The notes below the pieces were generated by a model, which made no database searches, had not been told where the DNA came from, and worked only from the letters and a program-made list of their open reading frames with translations. Below are positions 1-5,526 of a stretch of 8,158 nucleotides of DNA, one piece after another. Source of the stretch: CAVPGH01 sp046726955 (lineage in GTDB: Bacteria > Acidobacteriota > Vicinamibacteria > Fen-336); the NCBI GenBank assembly GCA_046726955.1, contig JBKPBQ010000049.1, positions 1-8,158 on the forward strand. Direction: 5' to 3'. The position numbers and the translations under genes are program-made. Position 1 is the stretch's first letter; each line of letters starts with the position of its first letter.

Positions 1-808
1 CGTTCATCTGGTCGATGTAGATGTTGCGGTTTTCGTTGGTCCTGGGGTTGACGGGGGGCAGCGTGCCGAGAACGGGCATGGTCCGAAAGGCCCTCGTCTC
101 CCCGATGATCGTCCGCAGGGAGTCGATCGTGAAGCAGTTCGCCGGAGGAGAGTTCTGGCAGCTCTGGTCGTTCCAGTCGTTCGTGCCGTAGAGGATCAGG
201 TTGTAGGCGGGCTTGTAGAAGTTCAGCCGCCCGGGGATGCGCTCCGCCCCCTGGGTGCTGAACGTGCCGTCGCGGCTGTTGCTCACGACCTGGGCGCGCC
301 CGAGGTAGCCCGCGAGGAGGTTCTGGAGCCGGATGCGGTAGCCGTTGCCGTCGGTCGAGCCCTCGCCGCCCGTGAGGCTGTCGCCGAACGCCAGGTAGAC
401 GTTGGGGTTGTTGCTGCCGATGGGCAGCATCACGGGGAAGCGGACCTCGCCGGAGGCCGGCACCTGCACCGAGATCGGCGAGGCGGGCACGTAGAACGCG
501 GGCAGCGTCTCCGTGCGGATCGCCACCTGCTGCGAGCCGGGAGGGACGCCGGTCACGACCGCCTGTCCCGTGCCCGTCGAGCGCGCGGAGGCGCTGCCCA
601 CGACCACCTCCACCTGGGGCAGCCGCACGCCCTCACTCGGATCGAGCGTGCCGTTGCCGTTCTCGTCGTAGAAGACGATGGCGGTCACGGAGTAGCTGGG
701 TCCGGGAGGGCTCGAGGGGCCGTTCGGGGATCCCCCGCCTCCGCAGGCAGGCAGGGTGATTACGAGGACGATGGATGCAAGAGAGAGTCGGCGCGCACGC
801 ATGAACAT
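1..808 (-). CDS. SGNH/GDSL hydrolase lipoprotein with SdrD-B-like domain (3' part cut by window edge)
   Basis: Exported, lipid-anchored esterase/lipase-like protein; the substrate cannot be told. Read from the ATG at 808, 269 residues are visible and the frame is still open at base 1. Residues 1-21 form a signal peptide with Arg4, Arg6 and Arg7, a hydrophobic core and the lipobox LPAC, with Cys22 as the lipidation site, followed by a Gly/Pro/Ser linker. Residues 40-125 look like an SdrD-B or prealbumin-like beta domain; Asp48 to Glu59 (DENGNGTLDPSE) fits a 12-residue EF-hand calcium loop. The SGNH domain starts near 136: block I FGDSLTGG with nucleophile Ser144, a block II region with Gly181, and block III GTND at 208-211 with oxyanion Asn210. 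Block V (DxxH), carrying the catalytic Asp and His, should lie beyond the window. No Shine-Dalgarno sequence is visible. The ATG at 802 is an equally good start and gives a more typical signal peptide. The gene follows the preceding operon by 46 nt. Confidence 0.85.
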   Translation of the reverse strand, partial: MFMRARRLSLASIVLVITLPACGGGGSPNGPSSPPGPSYSVTAIVFYDENGNGTLDPSEGVRLPQVEVVVGSASARSTGTGQAVVTGVPPGSQQVAIRTETLPAFYVPASPISVQVPASGEVRFPVMLPIGSNNPNVYLAFGDSLTGGEGSTDGNGYRIRLQNLLAGYLGRAQVVSNSRDGTFSTQGAERIPGRLNFYKPAYNLILYGTNDWNDQSCQNSPPANCFTIDSLRTIIGETRAFRTMPVLGTLPPVNPRTNENRNIYIDQMN

Positions 809-811
809 TGG

Positions 812-820
812 ATATTACCA
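812..820 (-). promoter_or_regulatory. Possible extended -10 promoter element for the SGNH lipoprotein
   Basis: Read on the minus strand, 820 to 812 is TGGTAATAT, a TG-n-hexamer arrangement whose TAATAT matches the TATAAT consensus at four of six positions. It is a striking AT-rich island in very GC-rich DNA and lies immediately before the ATG at 808. No -35 box is recognisable 16-18 bases upstream. If it is a promoter, the transcript would begin at about the ATG at 802, giving a leaderless mRNA, which would agree with the absence of a Shine-Dalgarno sequence. This is tentative; chance occurrence is possible. Confidence 0.3.
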
Positions 821-854
821 CGCGGGCCGGGCGTGATTCGGCGGCCGGAGGATT

Positions 855-1625
855 TCAGGGACCGACGCTCTCCTGCGTGTCCGTTTCGAAGCGCCGGTAG
901 CGGCCGTAGAGAAGGGTAACGCGGACCCGGAACCCCTTGAGCGGCATGATCCTGCCCTTGGCCATGGCCTGGAGGCGCGCGGGCAGCCAGAGCCCTTCCT
1001 CGGCCCGGTCGAAGCGCATGTCCACGGAGAGCGTCTCCAGCGAGGGACCGAGACCCCCTAGGAAGCCGACTCCCTTCGTGGTCCGCATCTCTGCGCGCAC
1101 GAGCTCGCGCTCGGCTTCGTCCACCCAGATCCGGCCCGAGAGGACGCGCAGGAAGCGGTCGCCCTCGAGCTTCCGCTCGCCCGGCCGCGCCTGGAAGTCG
1201 AAGACGAGGGTCTTCCTCTCGTCGAGGTCCTCCCGGTCGACGGTCCGGAAGTCGTAGCGCTCGAGGACCTCGGACAGCTTCACGTCGTCATCTGCGCGAG
1301 CCTTCCCGTCGACGATCGACTCGACCTCCTCCCGGACCCGCCGCTCCTCGCGGACGGCCTCGTCTTCGGCGAGCGCCTGGCCGTTCTTCGCCACCTTCTT
1401 CTGGACGGGCCGGCCCTTCACGTGGAAGACCTCGTAGCGCGCGGTCTCGACGCTGCGCGGCCGCCCGTCGTCGTCGAGCTCCTCCTTGACCTCGCTCACG
1501 TCGTAGGTGTAGCGGTTCACCGCCTCCTCGCGGCGCTTTTGGCCCTCCACGAGGCCGCGCACGTAGGCGTTGCCCTCGGGCAGGGGATCGGTGGCGAGGA
1601 GGGCCACGAGGACGGCGGAGGCCAT
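855..1625 (-). CDS. Secreted protein of unknown function, LolA/RseB-like character
   Basis: A 256-residue protein whose function I do not recognise. The N-terminus (MASAVLVALLATDPLPEG) is a short hydrophobic segment suggesting export, though it lacks the usual basic residues. Residues 27-110 are highly charged (an RREEAVNRYTYDV stretch, then many Lys/Glu pairs). Residues 120-245 read as alternating beta strands, including GRIWVDEAERELVRAEMRTT at 164-183 and a final strand near 229-247. This pattern resembles periplasmic proteins with the LolA/LolB or RseB fold that hold hydrophobic ligands, but that is a resemblance and not a family assignment. The start is fixed by the neighbour: the stop TGA of the Omp85 gene overlaps this ATG as TGATG, a translational-coupling arrangement. 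The same frame stays open far upstream (to 2867), but that part is the arginine/proline-rich shadow of the Omp85 gene. Its partner is probably the outer-membrane protein encoded just before it. Confidence 0.8.
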   Translation of the reverse strand: MASAVLVALLATDPLPEGNAYVRGLVEGQKRREEAVNRYTYDVSEVKEELDDDGRPRSVETARYEVFHVKGRPVQKKVAKNGQALAEDEAVREERRVREEVESIVDGKARADDDVKLSEVLERYDFRTVDREDLDERKTLVFDFQARPGERKLEGDRFLRVLSGRIWVDEAERELVRAEMRTTKGVGFLGGLGPSLETLSVDMRFDRAEEGLWLPARLQAMAKGRIMPLKGFRVRVTLLYGRYRRFETDTQESVGP

Positions 1626-3238
1626 CAGAAGGGGATCCCGATCCGCAAGTAGAACTGGGCCTTGGCGTCCTGGCCGGGCTGGGGGTCGAGCGGCCACGCT
1701 GCGTCGACGCGGGCGAAGAGGCTCGTGCCGCGCGTCGGGAACCGTAGCCCGACCCCGAGAGCGCTCCGCCACCTCTCGGCGGGGTTCGCCCCCGGGCCCC
1801 ACGTGCGCCCGCCCTCGTAGAAGGGGATGACGGAGGGCAGATAGCGGTGGGGCAGCAGGTAGGAGGTTTCCAGGGTGAAGAGGGCCATGTCTGTGCCGTC
1901 GAACTGCCGCGTGTCGTAACCCCGCAGCGTGCCCGTGCCTCCCACGAAGAAGCGCTTGAAGGAGGGGGGCGATCCTCCGGTCGTGCCGCCCATGAGGCGC
2001 GTATCGAGGATGAAGCGCGAGCCCAGCTCGTGGTGGGTCCGCACGTTGCCGATGTAGCGCGTGAAGTCGTAGTCGCTCCCGAAGCCGGGCCGCGCCAGCT
2101 CCACCGTCGACTCCACGCGCACGCCCTCGGGCTTCGTGACGCCCAGCAGGTAGAGGTCCCGGCTCACGAACGACTGAAGCTTGGCCTTCGAGGTGGGGAA
2201 GAGCCGGCCCTTCGACGTCCAGCCCGCGGCGAGCACCAGTGAGCGGAGCCGCCCTTCCTCGATCGGAGGGTTGGGGCGAGGCGCCTTGTACCCGAGGAGG
2301 CTGTCGTCCGTGACCACGGGCAGGCTCGTGTAGTAGTCCCCGTGGAAGCTCGCGCCCAGCTCGAGGTTGGGCCGGGCGTGAACGAAGGCGAACGCGTAGT
2401 GCCCGATGCGGCGGAAGAAATCGCTCGTCGACTTGCTGTTGATGATCCCGCCCGTGCCCTCCTCGAGGCCGCGCCTGTGCCAGGTGTCGTCGGTGTCCGT
2501 GAGGTCGTGGTACTCGTAGCCGACCATCGCGCGCTGGCCGAAGAGGTAGCGTCCCGCCCCCAGCGCATAGCGGAACTTGTGGGCGCTGAAGCCGTACGCC
2601 CCGAGGGTCCAGAGCCGCACGTGGTCGTAGGTCTTGGTGTCGAAGAGCGCCGCCTCCGCGAGGAGTCCGAGCGAGAGCCCGTCCACGCGGTTGTAGCGGC
2701 CGGCCGCGCGCGGGCCCGCGGGCCGAACGCCTGCGCGCATCGGGATGCGGCGAACGTTGAGCACCACCTGCGCGCCGTCGGGGGTGCGCACGACCTTGTA
2801 GGGCGGATCGCCGTCGGGCCGCAGCGCGCCGTCGGATACGCTCTCGATGCGGGCGAGCGCATCCCACACCTGGCTCTGCTCGAGCACGCGTCCGGGCACG
2901 AGGTTCGCGGCCCGCGCCGCGCGCTGGGCGGATCGCTCGTCTATACCCTCGACGACGACACCGGCGACGCGTCCCTCGTCCACGGTGAGCGTCAGCTTGT
3001 CGTCCACGAGCGCGCCGGTGACGGCGGCGGCGAGATAACCGTCGAGGTGGTAACGGGACTCCAGACGGGCCGCGAGCGCCTCGGGAGTCGCGCGGAGCGG
3101 CTGCCCCTCGGCCTGCCGAATGATGCGCACCACGTCCTCGCGCGCATAGACCGTCGCGCCCTCGACCGCGATCTCGCGGACGAGCGGCGGCGGCGCGGGG
3201 GCAGGCGCCTGGAGAAGGAGGGCGAGAAGGAGGGTCAA
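1625..3238 (-). CDS. Omp85/BamA-TamA superfamily outer-membrane protein
   Basis: A 537-residue outer-membrane beta-barrel protein of the family that inserts or exports proteins (BamA, TamA, TpsB and relatives). Residues 1-15 (MTLLLALLLQAPAPA) look like a short signal peptide. Residues 19-90 and 91-165 resemble two POTRA domains; the first contains REIAVEGATVYAREDVVRII. From about 180 (RYNRVDGLSLGL) to the end, amphipathic strands alternate with loops, enough for a 16-strand barrel. GGTGTLRGYD at 433-442 carries the (V/L)RG(Y/F) signature of the loop that folds into the Omp85 barrel, and the protein ends in Phe537, as barrel substrates of the Bam machinery do. Two POTRAs and a 537-residue length are shorter than BamA (usually five POTRAs, about 800 residues), so this is an accessory family member and not the essential BamA. 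The start is TTG, 7 nt after the GGDEF-PilZ stop, with no clear Shine-Dalgarno sequence; I see no ATG or GTG that would serve better. It shares one base with the downstream gene. Confidence 0.9.
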   Translation of the reverse strand: MTLLLALLLQAPAPAPPPLVREIAVEGATVYAREDVVRIIRQAEGQPLRATPEALAARLESRYHLDGYLAAAVTGALVDDKLTLTVDEGRVAGVVVEGIDERSAQRAARAANLVPGRVLEQSQVWDALARIESVSDGALRPDGDPPYKVVRTPDGAQVVLNVRRIPMRAGVRPAGPRAAGRYNRVDGLSLGLLAEAALFDTKTYDHVRLWTLGAYGFSAHKFRYALGAGRYLFGQRAMVGYEYHDLTDTDDTWHRRGLEEGTGGIINSKSTSDFFRRIGHYAFAFVHARPNLELGASFHGDYYTSLPVVTDDSLLGYKAPRPNPPIEEGRLRSLVLAAGWTSKGRLFPTSKAKLQSFVSRDLYLLGVTKPEGVRVESTVELARPGFGSDYDFTRYIGNVRTHHELGSRFILDTRLMGGTTGGSPPSFKRFFVGGTGTLRGYDTRQFDGTDMALFTLETSYLLPHRYLPSVIPFYEGGRTWGPGANPAERWRSALGVGLRFPTRGTSLFARVDAAWPLDPQPGQDAKAQFYLRIGIPF

Positions 3239-3245
3239 GGGGTGC

Positions 3246-4400
3246 TCAGTGCCTGCGGCGGCGGAGCTCGGACGTCGCGGACGGCGCCTCGAGGAAGCGC
3301 ACCCCCACGTCGTACCCGGCGTCGTCCTCGCCCTTCGCCTTCTCGACGCGGACGACCTCCGCGCGAACGCCGCGGGCTTTGGCCTTGGGGGGGCGGATGA
3401 GAAGCTCGAGGGCGCTTCCCACCGGGACGGGTTCGCGCAGGCTCACGAGCAGTCCGCCGTCCGACAGGTTCTTGGCCCGCGCCGCCGTCGTCTGTCCGGA
3501 GGCGCCGACGGTCACCGGGCTCGTGGCGGGAACGCGGAGATGGCGGCGCCGCTCCCCGCGGGCGAGGGCGATCCGGTTCTTTCCCGCCGCTTTCGCCCGA
3601 TAGAGCGCCTCGTCCGCGGCCACGACGAGGTCGGCGGGCGTCGTCGCGTCGTCCGGGTAGACGGCGATTCCCCCCGACACGGTGATGGCGGGGAGCGGCC
3701 GGCCGCGGCTGTAGCGCTGCTCGATGCGCTGGCGTACGCGCTCCGCCACCAGGTGCGCTCCCGTCGTCGAGGTCTCGGGCATCATCACCGCGAACTCCTC
3801 GCCGCCGTAGCGCGCGGCGAGGTCGATCTCGCGCACGCTCTCCCGCAGGAGGGCGGCCGTCTGCGCGAGCACGCGGTCGCCCTCCACGTGGCCGTGGCCG
3901 TCGTTCACCTGCTTGAAGTCGTCGAGGTCGAGGAGGAGGAGCCCTACGCGGCTCTCCCGGCGCTTGGCGCGCAGGATCTCCTGGCGGAGCGACGTCAGGA
4001 AGTAGCCGTGGTTGTGGAGGCCGGTGAGGCCGTCGGTGATCGCCAGGCGCTCGGTCCGCTCGTACACGGCCATCTCGACGACCTTGGGACTCTTGAGCTC
4101 CCGGCTCACGTTCAGGAAGTAGTCGAGGAGCGCGACACGCAGCCCGGGGTCGCGGCCGAGCCCTTCGCGCAGCTCCGCGCGGTGCGCGGCGATGCGCTTC
4201 CAGTGCCGCGTCGCCTCCGCCTCCGAGAACGACAGCTGCGTGAGGATCTGGAGGATCGACGAGTAGAGCGCGTCGTCCTTCGCCCGGCGACGCTCGAACT
4301 CCTCGAGCAGCTTCTCCTCGTGGGGCGTCGCCGACTCCAGCACCTGGAGCAGCGACTGGCGAAGGCTCAGGGATTCCGAGGGGGATTTGGGGAGAGCCAT
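3246..4400 (-). CDS. GGDEF-PilZ protein: diguanylate cyclase fused to c-di-GMP receptor
   Basis: A 384-residue cytoplasmic enzyme predicted to make c-di-GMP from two GTP and also to bind it. Residues 1-115 are predominantly helical and match no domain I know; there is no signal peptide or membrane helix. The GGDEF domain spans about 116-280: DGLTGLHNHGYF at 123-134, metal-binding DLDDFK from Asp158, ND at 166-167, and active-site GGEEF at 199-203. The inhibitory I-site RxxD is present at Arg190-Asp193, exactly five residues before GGEEF, so product inhibition is expected. The PilZ domain at about 282-372 has RxxxR at Arg285-Arg289 and NLSDGG at 311-316, matching (D/N)xSxxG, so c-di-GMP binding is expected there too. 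It is the first gene of the minus-strand operon, directly before the Omp85 gene. The ATG at 4400 has no strong Shine-Dalgarno sequence. Catalytic and binding residues look intact; the input signal for the N-terminal region is unknown. Confidence 0.95.
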   Translation of the reverse strand: MALPKSPSESLSLRQSLLQVLESATPHEEKLLEEFERRRAKDDALYSSILQILTQLSFSEAEATRHWKRIAAHRAELREGLGRDPGLRVALLDYFLNVSRELKSPKVVEMAVYERTERLAITDGLTGLHNHGYFLTSLRQEILRAKRRESRVGLLLLDLDDFKQVNDGHGHVEGDRVLAQTAALLRESVREIDLAARYGGEEFAVMMPETSTTGAHLVAERVRQRIEQRYSRGRPLPAITVSGGIAVYPDDATTPADLVVAADEALYRAKAAGKNRIALARGERRRHLRVPATSPVTVGASGQTTAARAKNLSDGGLLVSLREPVPVGSALELLIRPPKAKARGVRAEVVRVEKAKGEDDAGYDVGVRFLEAPSATSELRRRRH

Positions 4401-4473
4401 CGAGGAAATCGATCCGCGGGCAGGAGACCAGACTGTATGATAGCCCTATCGACCGTCCAGCCCGGAGGGCATC
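4401..4473. promoter_or_regulatory. Divergent promoter region with overlapping -10-like hexamers
   Basis: This 73-base gap separates the GGDEF-PilZ gene (minus) from the DUF4412 gene (plus) and must hold the control signals of both units unless they depend on distant promoters. On the plus strand TATGAT lies at 4436-4441; on the minus strand TATCAT is read from 4442 to 4437. Each matches TATAAT at five of six positions, and the two overlap by five bases around an AT-rich spot in otherwise GC-rich DNA. I find no convincing -35 box for either direction, so sigma-70-type use is unproven and an activator or alternative sigma factor may be involved. The minus-strand leader to the ATG at 4400 would be about 30 nt, the plus-strand leader about 27 nt. 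Confidence 0.4.
4464..4469 (+). promoter_or_regulatory. Shine-Dalgarno site supporting a CTG start at 4474
   Basis: GGAGGG lies four to five bases before CTG at 4474 and is the strongest ribosome-binding sequence in this region. The reading frame that encodes the DUF4412 protein has a stop (TAG) at 4441-4443 and no ATG, GTG or TTG before 4597, so this site decides the start. ATC at 4471 would be too close to the site. Confidence 0.55.
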
Positions 4474-5172
4474 CTGAGCCTCCTGCCCCTGATCGCACTC
4501 CTCCTCGCCCCCGCCCGTCCTGCCGAGGTCTACTTCGAGCAGCGCACCTACGCGCGCGAGGACGGGGCGGCGCCCGGCCCCGGCGTCCTGTCTCGCGTGT
4601 GGTTCGCGGGCAGCCGGATGCGCATGGAGGCGGGCGACGCCCCGGGAGGCCCGGCGCTCGTCCTCCGCCTCGACACGGGGCAGGCCTACCGGATCGAGCC
4701 CGAGCGGAAGGTCGCGCTCGAGATCGATCCCGCGCGCCTCAGGGCCCGCGCCCACATGGACGCCTCGGTCGCCGGCGATCTCATGGGAGGATCCGAGGAG
4801 GGAAGCGCGCGCACGACCTCCCTTCCCGCGGGAAAGACGGTGGCGGGCTACGCGTGCCGCGGCTACCGCATCAAGGCGCCCTCGCTCGTGATGGACGTGT
4901 TCGTGACCGAGGCCCTTCCCCTGACCGTCGACGCGTTCGCGGACTTCCTCGAGTGGTCGGGGGCGAGCCAGTCGCTGGGGGGACTCCTCCAGGAGATCCG
5001 CCGGCTTCCCGGGTTTCCCCTGGAGACGCACACGCGCGTGTCCGTCTTGGGCCAGGTGCGCGAGACCGTCTCCACGGTCACGAAGGTGAAGGTCGGGCCG
5101 CACCCGGCCGCGATGTTCGAGGTGCCTTCGGGCTACAAGATCGAGAAGGAAGCCGCCAACCAGGAGGACTGA
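4474..5172 (+). CDS. DUF4412 domain-containing exported protein, probable CTG start
   Basis: A protein of 232 residues if read from CTG at 4474, resembling the DUF4412 family of exported proteins, whose biochemical role is not established. Residues 1-17 (MSLLPLIALLLAPARPA, CTG read as Met) form a hydrophobic signal peptide with a plausible cleavage after Ala14 or Ala17. The mature part begins EVYFEQRTYA and is beta-rich. Recognisable family features are a strand-turn-strand region WFAGSRMRMEAG from residue 43, a central AGYACRGYRI segment, and the C-terminal FEVPSGYK at 215-222, typical of the family's end. The first conventional start, GTG at 4597 (residue 42), would remove the signal peptide and the first strands and has no Shine-Dalgarno sequence, so I reject it. 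A sequence error or mutation of an original ATG/GTG is the other explanation for the missing start. The stop is followed after 6 nt by the holin-family gene, whose ribosome site lies inside this gene's end, so the two are probably co-translated. Confidence 0.8.
   Translation: MSLLPLIALLLAPARPAEVYFEQRTYAREDGAAPGPGVLSRVWFAGSRMRMEAGDAPGGPALVLRLDTGQAYRIEPERKVALEIDPARLRARAHMDASVAGDLMGGSEEGSARTTSLPAGKTVAGYACRGYRIKAPSLVMDVFVTEALPLTVDAFADFLEWSGASQSLGGLLQEIRRLPGFPLETHTRVSVLGQVRETVSTVTKVKVGPHPAAMFEVPSGYKIEKEAANQED
5162..5167 (+). promoter_or_regulatory. Shine-Dalgarno site of the holin-family gene, inside the preceding gene
   Basis: AGGAGG lies 11 bases before the ATG at 5179 and overlaps the last codons of the DUF4412 gene. 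The spacing is somewhat long. The overlap with upstream coding sequence indicates coupled translation of the two genes. Confidence 0.6.
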
Positions 5173-5178
5173 ACCGCC

Positions 5179-5520
5179 ATGGGAATCCTGCTCCGCGTGA
5201 TCTTCAATGCCATCGGGCTGCTCGCCACCACCGTCGTGCCGGGGATCGTGTTCACCGGGAACTGGGTCCAGCTCATCGTGGGCGGCGCGATCTTCGGCCT
5301 CTTCAACCTGATCGTGAGGCCGCTCGCGCTCCTGCTCTCCGTGCCCGCGCTCATCCTCACGCTGGGCCTCTTCTACTTCATCCTGAACGGCTTCCTGCTG
5401 TGGCTCGTCCAGTTCCTGATCCCGGGGTACGTCGTGAACGGGCTCCTTCCCGGCATCCTCGGCAGCCTCGTGCTGATGGTCGTGAACTGGGTGCTGCACG
5501 GCATCTTCGGCGCCAAGTAG
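5179..5520 (+). CDS. Phage holin family IV-like (PF04020) small membrane protein
   Basis: A 113-residue, almost entirely hydrophobic inner-membrane protein with four predicted helices at about 4-24, 28-49, 51-77 and 86-108. The spacing and sequence style (GILLRVIFNAIGLLATTVVPGI at the start, GAIFGLFNLIVRPLALLLSVPALILTLGLFYFILN in the middle, a closing VNWVLHGIF) match the chromosomal family named after mycobacterial four-helix phage holins (PF04020/YvlD-like). The length fits that family. Despite the name, members are common in bacterial chromosomes away from prophages and no lysis role is established; nothing phage-like surrounds this copy. The ATG at 5179 follows an AGGAGG sequence and sits 6 nt after the DUF4412 stop, so the two form an operon. 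Its own stop (TAG) is only 6 nt from the stop of the converging kinase gene, leaving no room for an independent terminator. Confidence 0.85.
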   Translation: MGILLRVIFNAIGLLATTVVPGIVFTGNWVQLIVGGAIFGLFNLIVRPLALLLSVPALILTLGLFYFILNGFLLWLVQFLIPGYVVNGLLPGILGSLVLMVVNWVLHGIFGAK

Positions 5521-5526
5521 CCGAAG

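Noticed and set aside
809..854. Rho-independent terminator between the operon and the SGNH gene
   Set aside because: Only a 5-bp GGCCG/CGGCC stem with a 12-nt loop and no T-tract.
1626..2867. N-terminal extension (414 codons) of the secreted protein at 855-1625
   Set aside because: This part is an Arg/Pro-rich shadow of the Omp85 gene; the real start is the ATG at 1625, coupled to the Omp85 stop and followed by a hydrophobic leader.
1625..3238. Two-partner secretion TpsB transporter, because of two POTRA-like domains
   Set aside because: No large TpsA exoprotein gene is adjacent and no clear N-terminal plug helix is seen; a general BamA/TamA-like label is safer.
4597..5172. DUF4412 gene starting at GTG 4597
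   Set aside because: This start has no Shine-Dalgarno sequence and removes the signal peptide and first strand that are clearly encoded upstream in the same frame.
3235..5499. 754-codon open frame on the minus strand
   Set aside because: Overlaps the DUF4412, holin-family and GGDEF-PilZ genes in the wrong frame or strand; the translation is His/Arg/Asp-rich with no domain pattern.
5179..5520. Prophage lysis cassette suggested by the holin-family name
   Set aside because: No endolysin, spanin or other phage gene nearby; PF04020-type proteins are ordinary chromosomal membrane proteins.
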